Assembly (NCBI GenBank): GCA_013298125.1
Contig: JAAFJP010000019.1
Coordinates: 59,144 to 123,143 of the forward strand
DNA length: 64,000 nt
Direction of reading: 5' to 3'
From: Cytophagales bacterium
GTDB taxonomy: Bacteria > Bacteroidota > Bacteroidia > Cytophagales > Spirosomataceae
The notes under the pieces were generated by a model. That model ran no database searches and was not told the origin of the DNA. It saw nothing but the letters and a program-made list of their open reading frames with translations. The position numbers and the translations under genes were made by a program. Shown one piece after another: positions 41,815-51,200 of the stretch (within the stretch, counting starts at the first letter, position 1; each line of letters opens with the position of its first letter).

Positions 41815-43545
41815 ATGGGATGTAAATCGTGTTCTTCGGGAAGCTGTGGAACTAAAAATAAAGAGGACGGAAAAGTAGGTGGTTGTCAGAACAATGGTGC
41901 TTGTAGCACGGGCGGCTGCAACAAAATGAACGTCTTTGACTGGTTGTCGAACATGGATGTCCCGACTTTCAGTAAATTCAATATCGTAGAAGTAAAATTC
42001 AAAGGTGGACGAAAGGAGTTTTTCCGAAATATCAACCAAGTAGAATTGTACGCTGGCGACCCCGTGATTGTGGATGTTCCGAGTGGGCATCACCTTGGTT
42101 TTGTGTCTTTGCAAGGCGAATTGGTGCGTTTGCAGATGCTTAAAAAATCGGTAAAAGACAATGACGAAATCAAGTCGATTTACAGAAAAGCCAACGAAAA
42201 AGACCTCGAAAAACACGAACAAGCCGTTGCTCGTGACTATCCAACGATGTATCGCTCTCGTGAAATTGTTAAGGAACTGAAATTGAACATGAAACTCTCA
42301 GACGTAGAGTTTCAGTCTGATAATACCAAAGCCATCTTCTATTATTCTTCCGATGACCGTGTAGATTTTCGTGAGTTAATCAAAACCCTTGCAGGAGAGT
42401 TTAAAGTCAGAATCGAGATGAAGCAAATTTCGCTTCGTCAAGAGGCGGCTCGTGTGGGTGGAATAGGCGTTTGTGGGCGTGAATTGTGTTGCTCAACTTG
42501 GCTTACAGACTTCAAAAACGTTACAACTTCTGCCGCTCGTTATCAAAATCTTTCATTGAATCCCGTTAAACTTTCGGGTCAATGTGGGCGTTTAAAATGC
42601 TGTCTGAACTATGAATTAGAGACCTACATGGATGCTCTAAAAGATATTCCGACGGTTGAAAAACCGCTTCAAACCATCAAAGGAGACGCTTTTTTACAGA
42701 AGACGGATATTTTCAAACGAGTGATGTGGTTTGGATATAGAGGCGAAGAAAGTAACTGGATTCCCGTAACGGTGGATAGAGTGCAAGAGATTTTGGCACT
42801 CAATGCCAAAGGCGAAAAACCACAAACTATTGACGGGGCAGAATCTGCAAAAATTGAATTAGAATTAGAAAAAGGTTCAGGTCCATTGAATGCTGATTTG
42901 GATAAGATGGATAGAAAATACGGTGGAGGTAAAAAGAAATTTGACAAACCAAAGTTTGACCGTCCAGATTTCAAACAGGATAGAAAAGAATTTAATCGTC
43001 CAGAACGAAAGGATTTTAAATCAAATGCTCCACGTAAAGATTTCAAGCAAGAACCAAAGCCACAAGCGGGTAATGTGCCTATAAATCAGCCTGTCAATAA
43101 AGTTTCAGGGGAAAATCAAGGAGGCTCGCAGGGACAAAAAGGGAATCAAAAACCTCAGTGGCAAAAGGGAAATAAGCCAAATCAAAATCAGCCACGCCCA
43201 CAAGGACAGCAAGGCGGAGAAGGACAACAATCAAAGCCACAAAACCAGCCACGCCCACAAGGACAACAAGGTGCTGAGGGACAACAACCAAAGCCACAAA
43301 ATCAGCCACGTCCACAAGGAAATGGACAACCTAAACCGCAAAACCAAAACCGTCCGCAAGGGCAACAAGGTGCTGGTGAAGGACAACAACCAAAACCTCA
43401 AAATCAACCACGTCCGCAAGGAAATGGACAAGGACAGCCGAGACCACAGAATCAGCAACGTCCTCAAAATCAGCAAGGTGGAGGAAATAAGAATAATCAA
43501 AAGCCCAATACGCCCCCTGAGAATAAGGGAGGAGATGCTTCGTAA
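41815..43545 (+). CDS. ricT: RicT-like PSP1-domain protein with long Gln/Pro-rich tail
   Basis: The N-terminal 40 residues hold many Cys (MGCKSCSSGSCG, CQNNGACSTGGCNKM), likely metal- or Fe-S-binding. The PSP1 domain follows (about 45-290: FSKFNIVEVKFKGGRKEFF, VIVDVPSGHHLGFVSLQGELV, DRVDFRELIKTLAGEFKVRIEMKQI, then VCGRELCCSTWL and CGRLKCCLNYE), whose Cys pairs match RicT, a subunit of the complex that in other bacteria governs mRNA processing. The C-terminal 190 residues start with charged DxP/FK repeats (KFDRPDFKQDRKEF) and continue as imperfect QNQPRPQGQQG-type repeats, absent from RicT of other phyla. gldH follows, a conserved neighbourhood in Bacteroidota. The tail's role is unknown. Confidence 0.88.
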   Translation: MGCKSCSSGSCGTKNKEDGKVGGCQNNGACSTGGCNKMNVFDWLSNMDVPTFSKFNIVEVKFKGGRKEFFRNINQVELYAGDPVIVDVPSGHHLGFVSLQGELVRLQMLKKSVKDNDEIKSIYRKANEKDLEKHEQAVARDYPTMYRSREIVKELKLNMKLSDVEFQSDNTKAIFYYSSDDRVDFRELIKTLAGEFKVRIEMKQISLRQEAARVGGIGVCGRELCCSTWLTDFKNVTTSAARYQNLSLNPVKLSGQCGRLKCCLNYELETYMDALKDIPTVEKPLQTIKGDAFLQKTDIFKRVMWFGYRGEESNWIPVTVDRVQEILALNAKGEKPQTIDGAESAKIELELEKGSGPLNADLDKMDRKYGGGKKKFDKPKFDRPDFKQDRKEFNRPERKDFKSNAPRKDFKQEPKPQAGNVPINQPVNKVSGENQGGSQGQKGNQKPQWQKGNKPNQNQPRPQGQQGGEGQQSKPQNQPRPQGQQGAEGQQPKPQNQPRPQGNGQPKPQNQNRPQGQQGAGEGQQPKPQNQPRPQGNGQGQPRPQNQQRPQNQQGGGNKNNQKPNTPPENKGGDAS

Positions 43546-43553
43546 TATTTGTT

Positions 43554-43651
43554 AATTTTCAATGCTCAATTTTCAATGTTCAATGTTCAAGTAAAAACTA
43601 TTAAACTCTTTTACTTGTGTATTGAATATTGAGTGTTGAGCATTGGGAATT
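43554..43651. repeat. Word-type inverted repeat (TCAATGTTCAATGTTCAA)
   Basis: The left arm (about 43554-43594) consists of TCAATGCTCAATTTTCAATG-like words ending in AGTAAAA; the right arm (43609-43651) of their complements (TTTTACTTGTGTATTGAATA and on). The arms are 30 or more bases with several mismatches. It lies between the ricT stop and gldH. Confidence 0.75.
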
Positions 43652-43682
43652 ATTTTTGTTTTAACATCATAGAATAAAAATA

Positions 43683-44156
43683 ATGACTCGTTCAATTTCT
43701 CTATTACTTTTTGGTCTAATCTTCCTTTCATCGTGTGAAACCAACACGATTTTGAAGGATAATTATGATATTCCAGATGCCAAATGGTTGATAAAAGATT
43801 CACCTTCTTTTGACTTTGAAATCACTGATGCTCAGGCAACTTACAACGTATTTTATAACGTCAGGAATAACCGCAATTATTTGTATCATAACCTCTATTT
43901 GACTCACTATTTGACCGATTCAAAAGGCAAAATTCTTCATCAACATTTAGATGAAATTATCCTTTTCGACCAAGTAACGGGCAAGCCTTCTGGTGAGGGA
44001 TTAGGAGATATTTATGACCATAAGGTGCTGGCTTTCAAGGACTTTAAATTTCCACAGAAGGGGAAATATAAGATAAAAATCAGTCAGTATATGCGTCAGA
44101 ATCCTTTGTTGGATATTGTGAGTGCTGGATTTTCTATTGAGAAAAATCTTCCATAA
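43683..44156 (+). CDS. gldH: Gliding motility lipoprotein GldH
   Basis: 157 residues with a lipoprotein signal peptide (GLIFLSSC, Cys18). The mature part shows the GldH pattern: SFDFEITDAQATYNVFYNVRNNRNYLYHNLYL, then GEGLGDIYDHKVLAFKDFKFPQKGKYKIKISQYMR. GldH is required with other Gld proteins for the surface gliding machinery and the linked type IX secretion in Flavobacterium, although it is also found in non-gliding Bacteroidota. It follows ricT, which is the conserved context. Its stop is 17 bases before the start of the LON-domain gene. Confidence 0.92.
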   Translation: MTRSISLLLFGLIFLSSCETNTILKDNYDIPDAKWLIKDSPSFDFEITDAQATYNVFYNVRNNRNYLYHNLYLTHYLTDSKGKILHQHLDEIILFDQVTGKPSGEGLGDIYDHKVLAFKDFKFPQKGKYKIKISQYMRQNPLLDIVSAGFSIEKNLP

Positions 44157-44172
44157 ATCTACTTCAAGTATA

Positions 44173-44805
44173 ATGCAAAAATTCCTCCCATTATTCCCAC
44201 TAAATTTAGTCGCTTTCCCGCTGGAAGACCTCAATCTGCACATCTTTGAACAACGTTACCGTGACTTGATTAATGAGTGTTTGGATGAAGGAAAAACCTT
44301 TGGCGTTCCCGTTTTTTTGGATGGAAGAATGCCAGGATTTGGAACGGAAGTAAAAATCGTAAAACTCTCCAAAAAATACGAAGATGGGCGTATGGACATC
44401 CGTACACAAGGCATCAGGGCGTTCAGAATTTTGGATTTTCAGAATCCTGTGGAGATGAAATTGTATTCGGGTGGAGTAGTGGAATTATTACCCGAACCAG
44501 AAGTTAGTCCGTCCGTTATGATTGGACTAACCCAAAGAGTAGCAACACTTTATGAATATTTACAAGAAGAAAATACTTTCGATGTAAATAAACCTCAGCC
44601 ATATTCTTTTCAAATTGCTCATAAAATTGGTCTTTCGCAAGAACAAGAATATAATCTTCTGAAAATGCCCACCGAAGCCGAGCGACAAGGTTATTTGATT
44701 CAACATTTAGAACGTCTCATTCCGATTTTACAAGAAGTTGAGCGAACCAAAGAACGTATTAAGATGAACGGGCATTTCAAAAACCTCGACCCATTGAAAT
44801 TTTAG
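44173..44805 (+). CDS. LON peptidase substrate-binding domain protein
   Basis: I take ATG 44173 (MQKFLPLFPLNLVAFP), the normal opening; an in-frame ATG at 44122 would lie inside gldH. 210 residues carry a LON-N domain (LFPLNLVAFPLEDLNLHIFEQRYRDLINECL; DGRMDIRTQGIRAFRILDF) without AAA+ or protease parts, as in many bacteria, where it is thought to handle substrate recognition or an unknown ligand. The C-terminal helices (LSQEQEYNLLKMPTEAERQGYLIQHLERLIPIL) are usual. It is likely cotranscribed with gldH. Confidence 0.93.
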   Translation: MQKFLPLFPLNLVAFPLEDLNLHIFEQRYRDLINECLDEGKTFGVPVFLDGRMPGFGTEVKIVKLSKKYEDGRMDIRTQGIRAFRILDFQNPVEMKLYSGGVVELLPEPEVSPSVMIGLTQRVATLYEYLQEENTFDVNKPQPYSFQIAHKIGLSQEQEYNLLKMPTEAERQGYLIQHLERLIPILQEVERTKERIKMNGHFKNLDPLKF

Positions 44806-45017
44806 ATAACGCTGTAATATACGTTTAGATAAGCCTTTCTTCATAAGTATAATTGCTTACTGAAAATTATAATTCCAGTAATATTTTGCGTAATATTGTC
44901 CAAATAAATCCCCTGTAAAACTTTGTAAATTAGAGTTTTAGCCCGCCCATGAGGAATTTGTTAGCTATCTGATATTTAGTTTCATCGACTAAATGCCTAA
45001 CCAATCCTTACAGTACC

Positions 45018-45920
45018 ATGAAACTATTTACTTCTCGCCTCATTTTGGCGACATTTCTATTCGTTTGCTATTCTCCCATTTTTGCTTCCAAGACAGATTC
45101 GTCGAGCGTCTCAAAAAGCCAAGTCCGTAAGTTTTTTAATGTTGAAAAAACACAAAAAATTATGATGGCTACTTTGTCAAAAGCAACGCCGTTTTATAAT
45201 CGTGACTCTCTTCTGAAACATTTTAGACAATTTTTCACCAATCCAGAACTCGTTAATTATCAGGATTATGTAACGGGAATGTCAGCTCAATTGAAGAAAA
45301 AAATCAATATTTTAGAATACGATGCTATCCGTAATGTATTTCAGTTAGAACAATTGAATGACCTTCGTGGTCGCTTTTCGTTGGTCAATAGTGCCACGTG
45401 TTTGGTTGGTAAAAAAGAAGGAACATTTATCAGAGTTAAAGATGCTGACGGACGTGATATTATGACACGCCCCTTAGAAAATGCGGAAAAATATGCTTCC
45501 GTAGAGACCTATAAACAGGGTTTTGCCAAAATTAAACAAGATAAACAAGGCTATGGATTTTTGAATATTTGTGGAGAAGAAATTGTGAAATGCCAATATA
45601 CTCACGCTGAAAATTTCAATGATGGTCGTGCGTTAGTGAAGAAAAATCATTGGTTATTCGTAGATATTTCAGGTAAGGAATCAGAAGAATTAAAGGAAGT
45701 AACAGATGCAATAGCCCTCACAAAAGGTATCAGTTTAGTACGTTTCAAAAATGGCAAATACGCTTTGATTGACAACCAATTTGACAAAACCCAAACGCCA
45801 GTATCAGATATTTACGACTCCATCGAACCCATAGATTTTGAAAATTTTAGAGTAAAAATTGGGACAGATACGAAGGTGATTAATATTGAAGGGACAGAGG
45901 TTTTGGTTGGGAGTCGATGA
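45018..45920 (+). CDS. Secreted WG-repeat-like protein
   Basis: 300 residues with a Sec signal peptide (MKLFTSRLILATFLFVCYSPIFAS). An N-terminal helical segment to about 120 is followed by strands with the WG/KWG-repeat pattern (FAKIKQDKQGYGFLNICGEEIVKCQYTHAENFNDGRALVKKNHWLFVDISGKE; SLVRFKNGKYALIDNQFDKT). These repeats form beta-propeller-like surfaces and are common on exported Bacteroidota proteins of unknown role. No catalytic motif. It stands alone, convergent with the amine oxidase gene; the gap in front (44806-45017) contains no feature that I can name. Confidence 0.7.
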   Translation: MKLFTSRLILATFLFVCYSPIFASKTDSSSVSKSQVRKFFNVEKTQKIMMATLSKATPFYNRDSLLKHFRQFFTNPELVNYQDYVTGMSAQLKKKINILEYDAIRNVFQLEQLNDLRGRFSLVNSATCLVGKKEGTFIRVKDADGRDIMTRPLENAEKYASVETYKQGFAKIKQDKQGYGFLNICGEEIVKCQYTHAENFNDGRALVKKNHWLFVDISGKESEELKEVTDAIALTKGISLVRFKNGKYALIDNQFDKTQTPVSDIYDSIEPIDFENFRVKIGTDTKVINIEGTEVLVGSR

Positions 45921-45932
45921 TTTGGGATTGTG

Positions 45933-45987
45933 GATTTGCGATTGCGGATTTTGAGAATGAGCTACTACAAATCCGCAATCGAAAATC
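45933..45987. repeat. Inverted repeat overlapping the amine oxidase stop codon
   Basis: GATTTGCGATTGCGGATTTT (45933-45952) faces CAAATCCGCAATCGAAAATC (45968-45987) with a 15-base centre and two mismatches. The right arm runs into the stop codon (45986-45988) of the leftward amine oxidase gene. It probably serves as the shared 3' end of two convergent genes. Confidence 0.75.
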
Positions 45988-47326
45988 AAAGAACCTCCAA
46001 AGCCGCCCTTTCCCCCGAACGCACCGCCCCATCAATATAACCATTCCAAACTTCCGAAGTTTCCGTACCCGCCCAGTGAATGTTGCCGATAGGTTCACGT
46101 AGGTGCTTGCCCAAGCTCGTCCATGCACCCGTAGGCATTACACCCGCATAGCATCCACGAGTGAATTCTTCTTCTGCCCATGATTTGTCGATGTATAAAT
46201 TGGGTGTAGCCGCTTCTTTCCCAAAAAAGCATTCAAATTGACTCAAAACCGCTTTTTTTCTTTCATTTTCTGGTAATAAAGAAAAATCTTTCGCTTGATT
46301 TGCCAACACAAAACCCATCATAATTCCCTTTGAACCATCCTTTGGCGAATTATCAAATGTTACTGAAACGTAACCTTCATCTGAAACAGCCAAACCATTC
46401 AAACCTTTGTCTCGCCAAAAGGGACGGTCATAAACGGCATAACATTTCCAGACTGTCCCCATCGGGATTCTTTGCATCAATTGGTCACGATTGGCTGGTA
46501 AGATTGGCTGATAATCAATCCGTCCCGCAAGGGTTGGAGGAATGGCTACGATGACTTTTTTACAAGAATAATTAAAATCTTTTCCGATAACTTCCACTTG
46601 TTCCCCGTCTTGTATAATTGCCTTCACGGGGGCGTTAAATTGAATCGTATTTTCTGGAAAACTTGCTGCCATTTTCAAAGCTACGGACATTGCTCCGCCC
46701 AAAATCCGTTCTTCTTGAGCCCCACCTTTTATGTTCATCAAGGTATCTAAATCTGTCCCTGATTTGGTGTAAAACATCGCATGAAGCATGGAGATTTCGT
46801 TGGGATGTGCTGCCCAAATGGTCTCTGCGGCTATTTTGAAGAGATTTTTTGCCGTGTCAAATGACATTTGTTTATCCATCCAAGTCTGTAAGGTCATTGA
46901 ATCCCATTTCATTGCATCGGGTGTTTCCCAAGGGCTTTGGAGGTTTACGGATTTTGAAAGTTTAGTCATTTTTTTGATTGCACCATCCAAACTTAACAAG
47001 GACGGAATTGGCAAAGGCGGGATTAAACCTTTATAATTTTTAGTCCTTCCGTTCATGATTAGGGTACTCTTTCCTTCATCATAAGTTGGGAAAGTCGAGA
47101 TACCAAATTCACGGATTAAGTCATATATTTTGTCTTGCGTTGGACCAACCCAAGTACCTCCCATGTCTAAATAAAAATCCTCAAATTGTTGCGTATGTAC
47201 ACGTCCGCCCACACGTTCACGGGCTTCGAGTAACTTTACGGATTTGCCCGCTTTTAGCAATTGACGGGTGGCTGTCAATCCTGCATAACCCGCTCCAATG
47301 ACGATAACATCAAAATTTGTGGACAT
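45986..47326 (-). CDS. Flavin-dependent amine oxidase (monoamine oxidase family)
   Basis: 446 residues. The N-terminal FAD-binding motif VIVIGAGYAGLTATRQLLKAGKSVKLLEARERVGGRVHT is intact, followed by the DMGGTWVGPTQDKIYDLIREFG segment. The C-terminal signature is also present (FTRGCYAGVMPTGAWTSLGKHLREPIGNIHWAGTETSEVWNGYIDGAVRSGERAALEVL). Such enzymes oxidise primary amines to aldehydes with release of hydrogen peroxide and ammonia; the substrate cannot be told. There is no signal peptide, so it is probably cytosolic. It is convergent with the WG-repeat gene and divergent from the Rrf2 gene. Confidence 0.92.
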   Translation of the reverse strand: MSTNFDVIVIGAGYAGLTATRQLLKAGKSVKLLEARERVGGRVHTQQFEDFYLDMGGTWVGPTQDKIYDLIREFGISTFPTYDEGKSTLIMNGRTKNYKGLIPPLPIPSLLSLDGAIKKMTKLSKSVNLQSPWETPDAMKWDSMTLQTWMDKQMSFDTAKNLFKIAAETIWAAHPNEISMLHAMFYTKSGTDLDTLMNIKGGAQEERILGGAMSVALKMAASFPENTIQFNAPVKAIIQDGEQVEVIGKDFNYSCKKVIVAIPPTLAGRIDYQPILPANRDQLMQRIPMGTVWKCYAVYDRPFWRDKGLNGLAVSDEGYVSVTFDNSPKDGSKGIMMGFVLANQAKDFSLLPENERKKAVLSQFECFFGKEAATPNLYIDKSWAEEEFTRGCYAGVMPTGAWTSLGKHLREPIGNIHWAGTETSEVWNGYIDGAVRSGERAALEVL

Positions 47327-47452
47327 TTTTAGAAATATTTAAAGATTATTTTTAAAATAATAGTGAAAAATAATCAAAACAAAATCAGAATCAAAATGGT
47401 AATGAGTATAATGAGTTTTCAGAAAAAAGTGTAATTTTGTCTATAAGATGTG

Positions 47453-47615
47453 TAGAGTTTTAAGTCGTAAGTCATTAGGTCATAAGTCGTAAGTGAGTTC
47501 TTGAAAAAAATTTGTAATTCAAAGGTGTTTGGCTTTACAAATCTTTGAGCCTTCAAGAAGGTATCGCATATGAAACCTTACGACTTATAGACTTACGACA
47601 TACGACTAATTCTAA
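47453..47615. repeat. Word-type inverted repeat (TAAGTCGTAAGTCAT) ahead of the Rrf2 gene
   Basis: The left arm (about 47453-47502) holds words of the type TTTTAAGTCGTAAGTCATTA and CATAAGTCGTAAG; the right arm (about 47576-47615) their complements (CTTACGACTTATAGACTTAC and on). The centre is about 75 bases. A -7-like word TAATTTTG lies before it at 47432-47439, but no -33 partner was found. The 47327-47625 gap contains this structure and otherwise nothing. Confidence 0.7.
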
Positions 47616-47625
47616 ATAAAAAAAC

Positions 47626-48033
47626 ATGATTTCTAAAAAAGCAAAATATGCTCTGAAAGCCTTGAAAGTATTGGCTCGTGAATACGAAAAAGGTCCATTA
47701 TTGATTTCAAATATTGCTGATTCTGAGCATATTCCTAAGAAATTCTTGGAGGCTATCCTCCTCGAATTACGTAATCACGGAATCCTTCAAAGTCAGAAAG
47801 GGAAAGGAGGAGGATATTACCTAAGAATACCTCCTGACCAAGTAACATTTGCCAAAATCATTCGTATCGTGGATGGACCAATTGCCCCTACCCTTTGCGT
47901 ATCACTACATTTTTACGGAAAATGCGATGATTGTGCCGACGAAGAATCTTGCTCGCTACGTAACGTAATGGAGCAATGGCGAGATGCCAATTTAGTAGTT
48001 TTGGAACAAAAAACGTTGGTAGATTTGATTTAG
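47626..48033 (+). CDS. Rrf2 family transcriptional regulator
   Basis: 135 residues with a winged helix-turn-helix (KAKYALKALKVLAREYEKGPLLISNIADSEHIPKKFLEAILLELRNHGILQSQKGKGGGYYLR) and a C-terminal part with three Cys in the order C-x2-C-x6-C (YGKCDDCADEESCSL), the place where Fe-S-binding Rrf2 proteins (IscR, NsrR) hold their cluster. A redox or iron-sulfur input is therefore likely but not proven. It lies before a SusC/SusD pair with two hairpins between, and divergent from the amine oxidase. Confidence 0.93.
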   Translation: MISKKAKYALKALKVLAREYEKGPLLISNIADSEHIPKKFLEAILLELRNHGILQSQKGKGGGYYLRIPPDQVTFAKIIRIVDGPIAPTLCVSLHFYGKCDDCADEESCSLRNVMEQWRDANLVVLEQKTLVDLI

Positions 48034-48076
48034 AAAGGTAAATAAATTAAGATTTTTTCATACTTTTTATAGGATT

Positions 48077-48109
48077 AAACCTCATAAGTTTTGAAAACTT
48101 ATAAGGTTT
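48077..48109 (+). terminator. Hairpin after the Rrf2 gene
   Basis: AAACCTCATAAGTTTT (48077-48092) faces AAAACTTATAAGGTTT (48094-48109) with one bulged C and a one-base loop. It is 43 bases after the Rrf2 stop and has no strong T run. The AAACCT(C)ATAAG word is shared with 20222-20267. Confidence 0.6.
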
Positions 48110-48122
48110 ATATTTCAAAAAT

Positions 48123-48220
48123 AACCACTAACAATAATACTATTTCTGATTGTTGTTTGATTAAGAAGCTCTCTTAACAAACTGATAATCAGTAATATTC
48201 TTATTGTCAGTGGTTTTTTT
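48123..48220 (+). promoter_or_regulatory. Long imperfect hairpin ending in a T run, upstream of SusC
   Basis: Bases 48123-48166 pair with 48172-48215 over about 44 positions with roughly ten mismatches (AACCACTAACAATAATA against the complement of the right arm, AACCACTGACAATAAGA). A run of seven T residues closes it, 50 bases before the susC ATG. It may be a terminator of the Rrf2 transcript, an attenuator for the SusC/SusD operon, or an old inverted repeat of the kind seen at other gaps. Confidence 0.6.
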
Positions 48221-48270
48221 ATAACTTCATTTTAAAATTCATATTCACTTACAATCTAATTATTTTCAAC

Positions 48271-51200
48271 ATGAGAACAAAGATTTACCACACACAGAGA
48301 AGTTTATTATTTCTGTTGTCGTTTTTACTTTTGGGTTGGAGTACGCTCGCCCAAGACCGAAGAGTAATCGGACAGGTTTCCAGCTCTGGCGATGGGCAGG
48401 GTGTGCCTGGAGCAAGTATTGTCATCAAAGGCAGTAATGTAGGAACAACCACCGACGGACAAGGCAAGTTTTCGATTGCCGTAAAAGATGCAAGTACAGT
48501 TCTGGTTATTTCATCAGTCGGATTTGCGAAAAAAGAAGTTACCGTCGGAACACAATCAACGATTAATGTCAGTTTAGTTGAAGACGTAAGTTCATTGGAT
48601 GAAGTAGTCGTAACGGGTTATGGCTCACAGTCTAAGAAAGACATCACTGGGGCAGTTGCCGTTTTGGACAGTAAAAAACTCCTCAACGTACCTGCCGCCA
48701 ACTTAGGTCAAGCCATGCAAGGAAAAATTACGGGTGTAGTCGTGGGTAATGATAATAGCCCAGGTGGAGGTGTTTCTGTACGTATTCGTGGTTTCGGAAC
48801 GATTAACGACAACTCGCCTTTGTACGTAATTGATGGTGTGCCAACCAAAGGAAACCTTAGTACCATCAATACCAACGACATTGAGTCTATGCAGGTATTG
48901 AAAGATGCTTCGGCGGCTTCAATTTATGGTTCACGGGCAGGAAATGGCGTGGTGATTATTACCACCAAAAGAGGAAAAGGTGGAAAGCCTAAATTCTCAT
49001 ACGAAGGATACGTAGGAAATCAAAGTCCAGGTAAATTATTAGATTTATTGAATTCTGACGAATACCTCAATTTCTTTTGGGAAGCAAGAACTCGTGCCAC
49101 CAACGAAACTGGATTGGTAGATGGAAGACTACCAGCTACGGTAATTAATCCAAACATTCCATTTTTTGGAGGACAAACTGCCACACCAAGCTATCCAGAT
49201 TTTTATGCTTTGCCAGTGGGTAGAATCATGAACGGTGACCCCAGAGCCAATCCAGATTTGTACAATTACAACAACCGTTATTTGATTACGCAAGTAAACA
49301 AAACGGGAGCTGGAACAAACTGGTTAGACGAAATTTTCAATCCAGCATCTATCCAAAACCATCAAATTGGAGTTTCGGGGGCTTCTGAAAGTTCTCGTTA
49401 TGCCATCGGAATGAACTATTTTGACCAACAGGGTATCATGCAGTACACCAGTTTCAAGCGTTATTCATTACGTGCCAATACTGAATTTAGTGTTTCTAAG
49501 AAAATTCGTGTAGGTGAAAATATGCAAGTGGCTTATGGTGAACGTATTGGACAAACCAACGGAAACCAAAGTGAAAGTAATCCCGTTTCGTTTGCGTACA
49601 GAATGCAACCGTATATCCCCGTGTATGACATCAAGGGCTATTTTGCAGGAACAGCGGGCGACCCAGCATTGAGTAATTCACGTAATCCGATTGCTGAATT
49701 ATTCAGAAATAAAGATAACAAAGGCAAGGAAATTCGTTTGTTTGGCAATATGTATGCCGAGGCGGACATCTTGAAAGGTTTGACTTTGAAAACCAGTTTT
49801 GGGGTTGATTATACCTTATTCAATCAACGTATCTATCGTGCTAATGACCCTGAGTCTGCGGAGGCTTTGGGTACAAACTCGCTCTCAGCCAATAATAGCT
49901 ATGACTGGACGTGGACTTGGTACAACACTGCAACATACAACACAACCATTGCCAATCGTCATAAAATTAACTTAATTGTGGGTACAGAATCCATCAGAAG
50001 TTATTTTGAGTCACTCGTGGCAGGACGTACAGGTTTTGTTTCGGATGATTTAGCGAACCGTTATTTGAATGCAGGTAGTAGAGAAATCACCAATTCAAAC
50101 ACAGCGGGAGAATGGAGTTTAGCTTCTGAATTCGCAAAGGTGAATTACATTTTTGACGATAAATATCTCTTGGATTTAACGCTTCGCCGTGACCGTTCTT
50201 CACGTTTCGCTAAGGATTTCAGAGTAGCAACTTTCCCAGCGGCAAGTGTGGGTTGGGTATTGAGTAAAGAAGGATTTATGCAAAGTTTACCAGCCGTGAG
50301 TTATTTGAAATTACGCTTCGGTTGGGGACAAACGGGTAATCAAGAAATTGGTAATTACAATGCCTTCTCAACGTTTGGGTCAGCTCCTGAAAACTCATTT
50401 TATAACCTAACAGGCTCAGTATCATCACCTACACAAGGTTATGAATTGACGCAATTTGGAAACTCAACGGCTAAATGGGAGACTACAACATCTTCAAATC
50501 TTGGTTTAGATGCTCGTTTCTTGAAGGATAAATTGAGTGTTTCTTTGGATGTTTTCAGTCGTACCACTTCTGATATGTTGTTTCCTGTTGAGGTGCAATT
50601 TGCTCAGGGAGTTGCCACAGCCCCTTTCCGCAACATCGGAGAAATGGTTAATCGTGGAGTAGAATTAGGTATCAATTATGATGGAAAAGTTGGTAAAGAT
50701 TTTGGATTCAATGCTGGCGTAGTCTTCTCAACTTATCGCAACGAAGTAACCAGAACCAACGGAAATCCAGCGACATTGTACCCTGGTTTTACCAACCTTC
50801 GCTTGCCAACGGGTACGGTTTCATATACGCAACAAGGTCGCCCAATTTCATCTTTCTATGGTTTGACAATTGATGGTATTTTCCAAACAGATAAAGAAGC
50901 CTCAGAATATGTACCACAATTTGGCGGAGCTTACAACAAGGCAGGTTTCTTCAAATTTAAAGATACCAACGGCGATGGTAAAGTAGATGATAACGACATT
51001 GGTTTTATCGGAAGTCCACACCCAGACTTTAACTTAGGAATCAACTTAGGATTTACTTACAAAAGTTTTCAGTTGGACTTGATGGGACAAGGTGTTTTTG
51101 GTAACAAAATTTTCAATTATGTGCGTTACTGGACAGATTTCCCAACTTTTGCAGGAAATCGTAGCCGTAATGCTTACGAAAATTCATGGAGACCTGGCAA

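Noticed and set aside
43094..43500. Leu/Val-rich and Ile/Leu-rich frames antisense to the ricT tail
   Set aside because: They arise from complementing the Gln/Pro repeats of RicT, which give hydrophobic codons on the other strand.
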